From the NCBI GenBank assembly GCA_032718475.1, contig JAUCBJ010002778.1, positions 1-37,940 of the forward strand: a stretch of 37,940 nucleotides of DNA. The letters run 5' to 3'. This document shows, one piece after another, positions 9,290 through 19,100 of this stretch; the stretch's first letter is position 1, and each line of letters begins with the position of its first letter. The DNA is from Nemertoderma westbladi. Taxonomy: Eukaryota > Xenacoelomorpha > Nemertodermatida > Nemertodermatidae. The notes beneath the pieces were generated by a model. It was given only the letters and a program-made list of their open reading frames with translations, searched no databases and was not told where the DNA came from. The position numbers were made by a program, and so were the translations under genes.

Positions 9290-10615
9290 CTATCTGAGCT
9301 TTGGCAATGCGTTCGACGCGTTGTGTTCTGGTTTCGGCCTGTGGTAATCAGTCTTTGGTCCCTTTCCCGGGCTATCCTCACTATAGACTGGGTCCGTTAT
9401 TAGTTCAGCTTCATAATTCAAGAAGCTCGACATTTCTTCTAGACCCGGTTCCGCACCCTTCTTATCTCGAGTAGAGAAAGCGACTTTCCTCCACTTATTG
9501 CGCAGCCAAATCGGTAGTGCCTGCGCTATCGTAGTGATGTTGTTGGACGCGTTAAGTTCGTATGGCGCGTCCAGCGTCTTTAGTACGATTAGCGCCTTCT
9601 CGACTTTGTTAGCGAATGTCTTTATACTAACGGGGTTATCCTGTAGGCCACCCGATGTTATACCTCTCAGGGTCTGCCGGATGATCTTGGCCGGGTGCCC
9701 ATACTCCCTGTCTAACGCCCGCCATGCTGTCGTGAAGCCGCCCTCTATTCCTTGGTATTGCCTCACGATGTCGTATGCTGGGCCTCCTGTATACACTTGT
9801 AGATACTTTAGGCACACCGCCTGCGTCAAATTCTTTGTTAATATTTCGTTGCTATACATGCGCCGAAACTGTAGGTATTCTTCCGGCCTACTTCCATCGA
9901 ATTTAAATGGTTCCACGGGTGGTAACTCGATCCTTGTTTTTAGTGCATCGATTAACGTGGCCATCCCCATCGCTTGTGCTTCCAACGGGTTCGATGGATG
10001 CTGTATAAGTTCTCCCATTGGGTGCGGTCCGTTCGTCCCGTTCGTCGCTTTCCTCTGACTTGGATATATCATAGGGGGTAGCGGCCCCCTCCATATTTCT
10101 GTATCGCATGATCTATTCTCGTCCAAGGGGTTCGATGTTCTTACTCCTATTGGGGTATATTGTTGATATTGTGATGGGGGAATGTCACCCTGTCCCCCTC
10201 CCACCGGTATGTTTGGTACTGGGGTTGATGTTAATATATTGGGGCCCATGCACCTATCCGCAATAATTCTCCCCTCCCCTGGATATATGTTATGTCCCTG
10301 CATGCTGTAGTCATACTGCTGTGCTGGTACTGGTATAGGCCTATCTACTTCTGGCCTATCTGCCGGTATGTACTCCGCGACCTCCGGGTTTAATCCCGTC
10401 GTCCGCGCTACCCTATCGCGTACATTATCTCTCCCAGCATGGCCTATGGTATGTGCAGCAAGGCCTACAGTATTTCCTGCAGTCTGTACATGTCGCTCGG
10501 GATCGAAGTTTAACCTTCGCGAATAATCCTCCCCACGGCTACCGTATGTAGGTATATCCCGTCGGGAAATTTCTCTTCGACCCCCTCTACTGCTCTCGTC
10601 CTCGTGCCGGTACAT
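9290..10615 (-). pseudogene. BEL/Pao-type Gag core (DUF1759-like capsid region)
   Basis: The 441-codon frame starts with an ATG at 10615, although the frame is open further upstream. Residues 1-230 are low-complexity, Arg/Pro/Gln-rich. From about residue 235 there is the classic capsid-like opening, LPPVEPFKFDGSRPEEYLQF. Helical segments follow (LKYLQVYTGGPAYDIVRQY; AWRALDREYGHPAKIIRQTL; KTFANKVEKALIVLKTL; LPIWLRNKW), matching the conserved BEL/Pao Gag pattern of F.G....W..F, L...L.g.a..., and L...YG. It ends at a TAG in AGA-TAG-TCA, beyond which the same frame continues. It would assemble retrotransposon particles. I call it a pseudogene because of the internal stop, but readthrough of a single TAG is possible. 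Confidence 0.75.
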
Positions 10616-11031
10616 CCCGTACCCTTCTCTCGACGCACAATATGCCTCGTCAGGTCGCGTTCCTCCGAGGTGACGGCAATCTCCCGAAGTTCGACCCCTC
10701 TGACTCTTCCGCCTCCATCTCTACTACTGACGGCTCGCTGTCCATCCACGACACTTCTTCTACTCTCTTCCCTTCTTCTCTCTCCAGTGCAGTATTCCCG
10801 CTCGTGAGATCTCTCGTCGACCTCCTGGTTAAACTCCACTGTTCTTCTTCCCTCTTCTGATCAGGCTCGATGTCTCGTCGCTCGCCCTCTCACGACGTCA
10901 ATCTCTCTCTCTGCTCGATCGTACGCCGCTGGGGACACTCGTAATCCCCCTATTACTCTCCGTCGCCGGGTGCTGCGGTTCACCTAATTCGCCCCGCGCA
11001 TTGTCCGCTGACGCTTGTGGGACACTCTTTG

Positions 11032-11048
11032 CCCCCCCCCCCCCCCCC
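11032..11048. repeat. 17-nt poly-C tract inside the leader ORF
   Basis: A pure C run on the plus strand encodes a Gly run on the minus strand. A second run of about 13 C lies at 11086-11098. Both are slippage hotspots and may explain frame differences between copies. Confidence 0.9.
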
Positions 11049-11214
11049 GCTCGCCGCTAATCTCTCGTTGTGGGGCTCCTTCAGCCCCCCCCCCCCCCCA
11101 CTCGCCACCTATCACTTCACTACCTCTCACCTCACTTCTACGCCCCTCTCTAGTCGACACACTAACCCCGCTACGGCTGGGTCTATTCACCCCCGCCTCT
11201 CCCTCTACCACCGT

Positions 11215-11360
11215 GTGGCCTACCAGGCCATCGTTGGGTTGACTTAACTGCGCCACCTCCTGCCTACTAACTACGTGGCCTACCAGGCCCTCATCGGGTT
11301 GACTCAACCCTGTCACTTCCTGCCTACTGACTACATGGCCTACCAGGCCCTCATTTGCCG
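11215..11360 (-). repeat. In-frame 60-bp tandem repeat (about 2.5 copies)
   Basis: Units starting near GTGGCCTACCAGGCC recur every ~60 bp. On the minus strand they encode a 20-residue repeat containing EGLVGHVVSRQEV. The period is a multiple of three, so the leader frame is kept. Confidence 0.8.
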
Positions 11361-12576
11361 GGCCGTCTGCGCCCGCCGCATTTACATTAATAGCACCATT
11401 ATTAGTATTACCTGTTAAATCAATTAAATCCTCCAAATCGATTAAATTATTTTGCACGCCTAAATCAGAAACGGTATTATTTTGTTCGTTCGAAATAAGA
11501 TTATTTGGATTATTTTGTAAATTAGAATTTAGATTTAAATTATTAGAATTATTTTGCGTAATTACATTATTTGAATTATTTTGTAAATTAATATTAGAAT
11601 TCGGATTTAAATTACTACTGTCGGGCAAAATACTATTTCCTGCAATGAAAGTTTGGTTAGAGTTATCCACTACGGTACTATTAATATTAACGTTATCTAC
11701 TGTATTATTATCACCCCCCCGGCCCGTACGGTCACACCAGTCTTGGGTCTGTCGTGCAGTCCCTGTAAGTGGGGTATTAATAAACGTTTCCACAGCCCTT
11801 GGCTCCTCGTAAATACTCGAGCCAGTCTCGCTCTCCGATAGCCCCAACTGTGCCAATTCCAGTTGGCGTTTCTGTTTGGCTTGATATTGAATAAGCCCCC
11901 TTAGGCGGGCGTGCAAATTATCCCTCACACGCTTCCCCGCTGCCTCTCTCTCTAAGTCCTCTCGCATACTCTGGTCGACCAACTCGGCCTCTCTCGCGAC
12001 TCTTTTCAGTTGTCTCGCTTCGCACTCCTTTCGCTCATTATCCACCCTCACCTCGCGCTCCCTTCGCTCTTTCTCTACCCTCGCCTCACGCTCCCTTCGC
12101 TCATTCTCCACCCTCGCCTCGCGCTCCTTGCGTTCACTCTCCTGCTCCATCCTTTCCCTCATTCCTATTTCCTCATATTCTCTAAAACTTTTCGCGACTT
12201 TCTCGGCCCTCTCTCTGTTCTCTCTAACCAGTTCTTTCTCCTTCTCTAGCAACGCACTCCCTTCCTCTAGCTGTCTCTCTATTTCTCTCTGGTCTAGCGC
12301 CACCAGATCGAGCTGGCACACTAGGTCTATTTCCCTCACCCGTCTTTCTTTCGCGGAGGATGTAGCAGACTTATCGGTTACGACGGACTCCCTCCCCCTT
12401 CCCGTCCTACTAACTTTCCCCCGCCTCCCAGAATTTTCCCTGACCGACGAGACCGAATCCTCGGGGTTAACCTCGGATTCGCTCTCCTGCGGTCTCCTCC
12501 AACCCACCAATTTTACTCCCTGGGCATCGACTAAGTATGGCCCTATGTACACTATGCTAGGTTTCATACCCCTACA

Positions 12577-13137
12577 TTACCATAGTTCAAAGAGTTCGCT
12601 GGCAACCCCTCTCGCTCTCTCGCTGGCTAGTTCTCCCTGCCCAAAACGCATTAGGTAATCAAAATGTCTGTTCGACTCACCTAGTCGTTTCCTCAGTTTC
12701 ACTTCGTCTACCTTCGCCCTTCCTTTGGCCTCTTTCAGTTGCTTTCGGGTCGCGGCGTAGGCTCGCCGGAGCCGGTCGCTGACCCTGACGTCCTCGTCGC
12801 CGACGTCTCCTTTATTCCTCTGGGTTCGGCGTCGTACCGGCGGCCCCACCGTCGCTGTTCCGGTGGGCCGTCCGTCGCCCTCGGCCTGTGGCTGGCCGGC
12901 GACTTCGGCACGTCGACCGCCGCTGTGTGTCGACTCGTCTCTCTCCTCCCTCGACTCGTCTCTCCCTTCTCTCGACTCGACCTCTAGTTGTAGACGGCCC
13001 CCCTCGTCTTTGGTTGCCGGATCGCCCGTTGTCGATGAGTCCGGCGTCGCGGGACGGTACCGTCGCGTCGCGGCCTCGCGGATCGTTAGATCGCCATCCG
13101 GGGTCCGCGGCGGTGTCGCTTCTCCTTCTCGACTCAT
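12577..13137 (-). pseudogene. First ORF of the retroelement block, Arg/Glu-rich, unrecognised
   Basis: The frame starts at ATG 13137 with an A at -3, and runs 186 codons to a TAA at 12579-12577. It begins MSREGEATPPRTPDGD and has a disordered Arg/Glu/Thr-rich first half. A basic helical second half follows (RRAYAATRKQLKEAKGRAK; KLRKRLGESNRHFDYLMRFGQ). The next ORF continues in the same register four codons later, so the two may once have been one reading frame. No domain is recognised. It is the most 5' frame of the minus-strand block. Confidence 0.5.
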
Positions 13138-13234
13138 CTTTACTTTACTCTAGTATAAATTGGTGGCTGGCAGTCACAGTAACAGGCAGCTTAGTTCTTT
13201 CTACTAGTGCAGTTGCTTGATCTTATCACTGTGA

Positions 13235-13255
13235 CGGGATCCACCGAGGATCCCG
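13235..13255. repeat. Perfect hairpin CGGGATCC-ACCGA-GGATCCCG
   Basis: An 8-bp perfect stem with a 5-nt loop lies between the first retroelement ORF and its TATA-like box. I considered it as a tRNA primer-binding site because of TGGATCCCGTC on the minus strand, but the hairpin explains that sequence better. Confidence 0.7.
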
Positions 13256-13694
13256 GTTTATCCGGTTTCTTAACTATGCGTCCCCGCCGTGTGCATGAAA
13301 AGAGTTCTGGTGTTATTAACTCTGGCTATTGTTGGTAATGTATGTATAATATATATGAAGTATAAGCACAGTTCAATAAAGTGAGCGGATGAGTACTGGT
13401 AATGTACTAAGTGATAAATGATGGCAGTGGACGGAGACGGTGATAAGAGTTCCCGTACCACCCTAGCTAACAGACTTACTAAAGTGATGAAATAATGCAA
13501 GGACGGGTAATATATTGCACGGTTGGCCATATTGCTCTACTCAGTCGATGCTCCCCCCCTATTGGCTAATGACTCACTTTTCACCCTCCCATTTCCCTGG
13601 GTGTGTTTCCCTTTGGTGCTGTTGTTCCCTCTGTCTCAGGGGTGTAACCTCTGACCCCCGCTGTGTGTTCCCTGGGGTTTCTTGTTCCCATTTT

Positions 13695-13743
13695 ATTGGG
13701 GTGATACGAGGTTGATATTGGCAATCAACCTCGTGTTCCCAAT
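13695..13743. repeat. Stem-loop at the junction with the LINE copy
   Basis: CGAGGTTGAT and ATCAACCTCG form a perfect 10-bp stem with a 7-nt loop, extended by an outer ATTGGG/CCCAAT pair. It lies a few bases upstream of the truncated 5' end of the plus-strand LINE. Confidence 0.75.
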
Positions 13744-13824
13744 ATTGCTTAAAGCTCACTTTATGGGGCTGGCTAGCGGAATTGAATACGCTAACAAGAA
13801 CAACAAAATCTGGCTTGCTGCGGC

Positions 13825-14100
13825 ATGACTGGAAGCAGGAAACGGGCCTCCTGGACTGACAACAAAATTCAGAAGTGCCGAAATGACTTCTACAAGGCGC
13901 AGAAAGAGTCCCGACTCAAACAGACTACAGCGGCCAAGAATGCAGTTAAGGCTGCATCTAGGTCCCTGAACAGGCAATACTCTGTTAATCTACAGGAGCT
14001 AATAAACCAACAGGTTGATGCCATCAATGATGCTGACGACAGCAGGCAATCATCCCAGGCATGGAAATCGATCAACTTGCATACTGGGCGGAAAAGCTAA
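13825..14100 (+). pseudogene. LINE copy 1, region N-terminal to reverse transcriptase
   Basis: The 91-codon open stretch has a basic, helical composition (RNDFYKAQKESRLKQ; AVKAASRSLNRQYS). It stops at TAA 14098-14100, where the sister copy at 35.9 kb reads CAA, so this is a point nonsense mutation. A one-base insertion near 14226 then shifts the frame before the reverse transcriptase. Confidence 0.7.
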
Positions 14101-14274
14101 CCAACCATCAAGGTTAAGGTTTAATCACCAGGTTGAATCGCCTCAATGGTTGGAAGGCCCACTTTGAAAAGCTCCTCAATAATGACAGGGTATTGCCTGA
14201 TAACTTTATAGAAGTAAAAGTGTCTTGAGTCTGTACTCCCAGATATTCCCATTGGCGATATCTCCTTTGCAGAA

Positions 14275-14838
14275 GTGAAGGCTGCTGCAAAGAGCATTAA
14301 GACCAATCGGGCCAGTGGAGTAGATGGTGTTCCCCCTGAGGTCTTTAAAATACCTGAGTGTTTAAAGCTCATCAATCCCATCATAGTAGACATGTACCGA
14401 ACAACAAGAGTCCCACAAGAAATGAAAACAAATAAGTTGGTGCCAGTTCCCAAGAAGGGCAACCTAACACTCTATGGTTCTTTTCGGAGAATCTCATTGA
14501 TCTCGATTGCTGCAAAGCTATACAATAGAATTATATTAAATCGCATCAGGGATCCCATTGAGAGACTGCTCCGTGGAAATCAGAACGGGTTCCGTAAAGG
14601 TCGTGGGACCATGGAGCCCATTTTGGCACTTAGAAGGATAATTGAAGAGTTATCAAAAAAGAAAGACAGGCATCTGGGTGTTATCTTTGTTGACTTCTTC
14701 AAGGCCTTTGATTCAGTCTCTCGCTCACGTATGTTCAGCATACTTTCATTAAATGGGATTCCTGATAAATTATTGCAGCAATCAGATCAGTATACGATGG
14801 TTCGACAACATTTGTGCCTACTGTTGACGGTGACATAA
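14275..14838 (+). pseudogene. LINE copy 1 reverse transcriptase, N-terminal half
   Basis: Typical LINE motifs are seen in order: NRASGVDGVPPEVFK, PVPKKGN, FRRISLISIAAKLYN, NQNGFRKGRGT, then box A FVDFFKAFDSV. A one-base deletion near 14766 (GATAAA for GATGAAA in the sister copy) shifts the frame, and the stretch ends at a spurious TAA. It would copy LINE RNA at a nicked target, but this copy cannot encode an intact enzyme. Confidence 0.8.
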
Positions 14839-14850
14839 AAACCATTTGAA

Positions 14851-15804
14851 GTGTTATGGGGCGTCCACCAGGGAGACACACTTGCACCATTATTGTTCAT
14901 AATTGTTGTTGACTATGTTCTACGCATGTCCTTAGATCATCATAATGATGATGGAGTGATGATAACTCCACCTACTGGCTCCAGAAGTCGAGGAAATCCT
15001 GACAAGTACCTAACTGATCTAGACTTTGCTGCTGACTTAGGAGCACTCTCAGAATCACCAGAGGGAGCCCAACGGCTCCTCAGCTCATTAGAACATGCTG
15101 CTTCTAGTGTTGGTCTTTTTATTAACTCCAGAAAGACCAAAATTTTGACAGTTAACTTTGAAAGTCCTCAGCAAGTCTCTGATCAGATGAGCATAAGCTC
15201 AAAAGATGGTATGCTTGAGCATGTGGATGACTTCTGTTACCTGGGATCATGGATCCGGAAGTCAGGTGAGGACCTTCGAATACGTAAGGGGAATGCATGG
15301 GCAGCCTTGAATAGGCTTTCCAGAATTTGGAAGTCACCGAGAATTAATCGGAAACTTAAGGTTCGATTATTTAGAGCAGCAGTAGTTCTAGTACTCCTCT
15401 ATGGGAGTCCATGCTGGGCTCTAACTGCTGAGGACACCAAATCTCTGGATGGCACATTCACAAGAATGCTACGCCGGGTTCATTGTGTCAAGTACAATGC
15501 ACACATCTCCAACCAGACACTATATAACATTGGAGGTGTCTCATTGGTTCCCCCAAGCTTGACACTAGAACAAAATCGCCTCCGCTTTGCAGGACATTGC
15601 TTTTGCCGTGAGGACCAGCCAGTGCATAATCTTGTACTTTGGCAGCCTCATGGAGTGAATAAGCATGGTGGACAGCCCATGACTTTCTTGAGACGCATCT
15701 TAAAGTACACTGGCCTTGAAGATGCGGATGATCTAGCAAATGTCATGGGTGATAGGGAGTTGTGGTGGTGCAATTTTGTCGATAAGCCGGCACAGCATTA
15801 TTAA
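14851..15804 (+). pseudogene. LINE copy 1 reverse transcriptase, C-terminal half with mutated active site
   Basis: The stretch starts in box B (GVHQGDTLAPLLFIIVVDY). Box C reads DLDFAADLG, where the sister copy has FADD, so a catalytic aspartate is changed to alanine. The thumb and C-terminal region then follow (LYGSPCWALTAED; RMLRRVHCVKYN; LRFAGHCF), ending in a stop at 15804. It keeps a 35-codon segment (15276-15380) that the sister copy lacks. Confidence 0.8.
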
Positions 15805-15848
15805 AAATGCAGCTGCAATGCAGCATGCCGATCCTAGTAGTAGTAGTA

Positions 15849-16028
15849 GTAGTAATACAATGTCGAAAAAAATTTTACTTTTATTTCTTTTTTGTAAAAG
15901 AAATAGTTATTGTTAAATTTTATTCAACTCCACAATTTAGCAGAATCGTTATTTGTTAATTTCGAAAATTATTTATATCAAATTATTATATTTGTATTGA
16001 TAAAGTATTTTATGGTTTTCATTTTCAG
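15849..16028 (+). other. Intron end and polypyrimidine/acceptor of the protease gene
   Basis: AT-rich intronic sequence ends in TGGTTTTCATTTTCAG, a good 3' splice site at 16028. No upstream exon with the catalytic His57 was found between here and the start of the window. Confidence 0.6.
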
Positions 16029-16116
16029 AAATCGTGGCGTCACAGTAGTAGTCGGGGAGCATCACCTTTTCAACAACGAAGGAAATGAGGAATCTATCAA
16101 TGTCAACGAGGCACAG
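16029..16116 (+). CDS. Protease exon (first visible), Ca-loop region
   Basis: The exon follows TTTTCAG and ends at the strong donor CAG|GTAAGTAAG. The first base completes a split codon; the rest encodes [16 protein letters not shown] and then ESINVNEAQ. This is the familiar trypsin stretch (VxxGEHxL..NEGxEQxIxV), including the calcium-binding loop acids. It ends in phase 0, matching the next exon. A 57-bp minisatellite begins at its donor. Confidence 0.88.
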
Positions 16117-19100
16117 GTAAGTAAGAAGTACGAGATGAACTTCAGTTAGTGAGTGGAACCAAAGTGGAGCGGAGTAAGTAAGGAGTAAGCGATGAACTTC
16201 AGTTAGTGAGTGGAACCAAAGTGGAGCGGAGTAAGTAAGGAGTATGAGATGAACTTCAGTTAGTGTGTGGAACCAACGTGGAGCGGAGTAAGTAAGGAGT
16301 ACGAGATGAACTTCAGTTAGTGAGTGGAACCAACGTGGAGCGGAGTAAGTAAGGAGTACGAGATGAACTTCAGTTAGTGAGTGGAACCAACGTGGAGCGG
16401 AGTAAGTAAGGAGTACGAGATGAACTTCAGTTAGTGAGTGGAACCAACGTGGAGCGGAGTAAGTAAGGAGTACGAGATGAACTTCAGTTAGTGAGTGGAA
16501 CCAACGTGGAGCGGAGTAAGTAAGGAGTACGAGATGAACTTCAGTTAGTGAGTGGAACCAACGTGGAGCGGAGTAAGTAAGGAGTAAGCGATGAACTTCA
16601 GTTAGTGAGTGGAACCAACGTGGAGCGGAGTAAGTAAGGAGTACGAGATGAACTTCAGTTAGTGAGTGGAACCAAAGTGGAGCGGAGTAAGTAAGGAGTA
16701 AGCGATGAACTTCAGTTAGTGAGTGGAACCAAAGTGGAGCGGAGTAAGTAAGGAGTACGAGATGAACTTCAGTTAGTGAGTGGAACCAACGTGGAGCGGA
16801 GTAAGTAAGGAGTAAGCGATGAACTTCAGTTAGTGAGTGGAACCAACGTGGAGCGGAGTAAGTAAGGAGTACGAGATGAACTTCAGTTAGTGAGTGGAAC
16901 CAAAGTGGAGCGGAGTAAGTAAGGAGTAAGCGATGAACTTCAGTTAGTGAGTGGAACCAAAGTGGAGCGGAGTAAGTAAGGAGTAAGCGATGAACTTCAG
17001 TTAGTGAGTGGAACCAAAGTGGAGCGGAGTAAGTAAGGAGTATGAGATGAACTTCAGTTAGTGTGTGGAACCAACGTGGAGCGGAGTAAGTAAGGAGTAC
17101 GAGATGAACTTCAGTTAGTGAGTGGAACCAAAGTGGAGCGGAGTAAGTAAGGAGTAAGCGATGAACTTCAGTTAGTGAGTGGAACCAAAGTGGAGCGGAG
17201 TAAGTAAGGAGTAAGCGATGAACTTCAGTTAGTGAGTGGAACCAAAGTGGAGCGGAGTAAGTAAGGAGTAAGCGATGAACTTCAGTTAGTGAGTGGAACC
17301 AACGTGGAGCGGAGTAAGTAAGGGGTACGAGATGAACTTCAGTTAGTGAGTGGAACCAACGTGGAGCGGAGTAAGTAAGGAGTACGAGATGAACTTCAGT
17401 TAGTGAGTGGAACCAAAGTGGAGCGGAGTAAGTAAGGAGTACGAGATGAACTTCAGTTAGTGAGTGGAACCAAAGTGGAGCGGAGTAAGTAAGGAGTAAG
17501 CGATGAACTTCAGTTAGTGAGTGGAACCAAAGTGGAGCGGAGTAAGTAAGGAGTACGAGATGAACTTCAGTTAGTGAGTGGAACCAAAGTGGAGCGGAGT
17601 AAGTAAGGAGTACGAGATGAACTTCAGTTAGTGAGTGGAACCAACGTGGAGCGGAGTAAGTAAGGAGTACGAGATGAACTTCAGTTAGTGAGTGGAACCA
17701 AAGTGGAGCGGAGTAAGTAAGGAGTACGAGATGAACTTCAGTTAGTGAGTGGAACCAAAGTGGAGCGGAGTAAGTAAGGAGTAAGCGATGAACTTCAGTT
17801 AGTGAGTGGAACCAAAGTGGAGCGGAGTAAGTAAGGAGTAAGCGATGAACTTCAGTTAGTGAGTAGAACCAAAGTGGAGCGGAGTAAGAAGTAGGTAGTG
17901 TAGCTGATGGGTTGTGGGTGGCGCTGTGGTGGTTGTGCGGCACAAAATGTACCTGAAAGGAGGGGCGAGACACGTAGTCGGCGAGCCTTGGAATACAGTT
18001 CATATAGGGAAAATTGGGCATGTCCGTCTGTATGTCTGTCTGGTAAATGTTTGAACGCGAATTTCTCGGCATCACTGGTTCGGAATTGAATCAATACTAT
18101 TAGGTAAGTAGTAGAGGGAAAGTTTAGAAAATTTGTAAAGTTATGTGAAAAATATATATGTGTTTTTTAATGTTAAATTTCTTGTGAACGCATCATATTG
18201 CAGAACTGAAATTTTGTTTGCTTATAGAATCATGAAGTCTATCTTTTACGAAATTGAAAAGTTAAGACAATTATAAAAATGGAGATCCACTAGAGGCTTT
18301 GAAGTAATGACTTAGCGGTGTAACAGGAAAATAGAGACAGGGGGGGGGGGGGGGGGGGACTTTACGCAAAACCCGCCTTGGCGAATTAATATCCCGCCTC
18401 AATGTTAAATTCTCAATTTATGGAAAGGAGCAGGTTACAGTGGCACGCTATTTTAACCAAAACAATAAACTAAACACAATAGAACAGGTTACAGTTTTAT
18501 TTTTGAGAGTAATCAGCTGTTATTTGCGTCCAATTTCTCCTGGAGTGGGATGAATTTTTATTGCATCCAGTTTTCCAACTATCGGAGAAAATATGCCCCC
18601 TCGGAAAATGTGCTCCCCGGGCAAATTCTCCTTGGAAAAATGCCCCCCTCCTTAGGAAATTATGCCACCGCCCCCCCCCCCCCCCCCTAAATTACACTAT
18701 TTTTTGAAGATTGTATGATTGAGATTGTACGAGATTGTATTGAGATTGTATGCACAACTGAACCCACCCTATGACAGACCCCATCAACCATCATCACTTA
18801 TGCTGTTATGGGCACCGTTGTATGAAACACTATTATATTGGGCTTATATACCACTTATTTTATGAAACTTGTTTTTTTTTTTCATAAACATTTTTTTTTC
18901 ATAAATAAGTAACACTCGTCATAAACCAATTGAGGGAAAGGAGCAGGTTACAAAAGCAGGCTTTTCTAACCAAAACAATAAACAAAACAATAAACACCCA
19001 CTTTACTAATTGAGGGAAAGAAGCAGATTACAGAAGCGGGCTTTTCTAAGCAAAACAATAAACGATCTTATCAGTAGTCACTCTATAACCAAAAAAATCA

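Larger units (their letters stand above)
10984..12567 (-). pseudogene. Charged coiled-coil, Asn-rich leader ORF of the retroelement block
   Basis: This 527-codon frame starts at ATG 12567 (MKPSIVYIGPYLVDAQGV). It continues in register with the preceding frame, separated by a TAA at 12579-12577. About residues 85-230 form a very charged heptad-like stretch with repeated RREREARVE units, a likely coiled coil. About residues 285-380 are Asn-rich (NNSNNVITQNNSNNLNLNSN). Next comes LIDLEDLIDL, which fits a clathrin-box-like pattern. Then there are about three 20-residue repeats centred on EGLVGHVVSRQEV. The tail has Gly runs encoded by 13-17-nt C tracts on the plus strand. No known domain is recognised. 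Its position upstream of Gag suggests an extra structural protein. Confidence 0.5.
13138..13749 (-). promoter_or_regulatory. Putative promoter/leader region of the minus-strand block
   Basis: Read on the minus strand, this AT-rich stretch has a TATA-like run (TATATATTATAC) at about 13357-13345, some 210 bp upstream of the first ATG. It also has a perfect stem-loop (CGGGATCC / GGATCCCG, 13235-13255). It could be the 5' LTR or leader of the retroelement, but no second copy was found at the other end of the block, so LTR status is unproven. Confidence 0.3.
13750..15848 (+). mobile_element. RTE-like LINE copy 1, 5'-truncated, ending in (TAG)n
   Basis: This is a ~2.1-kb LINE fragment. From about 14000 on it is closely similar to the copy at 35813-37560, and both end with the same 3' UTR (GCAGCTGCAATGCAGCATGCC) and a TAG microsatellite tail. 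The tail type fits RTE-like elements; the clade name is tentative. The 5' end, including any APE endonuclease, is missing. Coding frames are broken in several places (see the three parts). Confidence 0.85.

Noticed and set aside
10510-10839. 109-codon minus-strand frame overlapping the Gag start
   Set aside because: It overlaps the Gag frame in another register. The Arg/Glu-rich composition is typical of shadow frames here. It could be a remnant of the leader frame, but there is no independent support.
13226-13243. Possible tRNA primer-binding site TGGATCCCGTCACAG on the minus strand
   Set aside because: The sequence is half of a perfect hairpin, is not preceded by an LTR end in CA, and I could not match it to a tRNA 3' end.
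1-16028. Upstream protease exons (signal peptide, His57)
   Set aside because: I looked for an AAHC-type motif with splice sites on the plus strand and saw none; the exons are likely outside the window.
15973-18075. 700-codon minus-strand open frame with 19-residue repeats
   Set aside because: It is the antisense reading of the 57-bp minisatellite; the period is divisible by three and the unit lacks stops. It overlaps a real protease exon on the other strand and has no domain.
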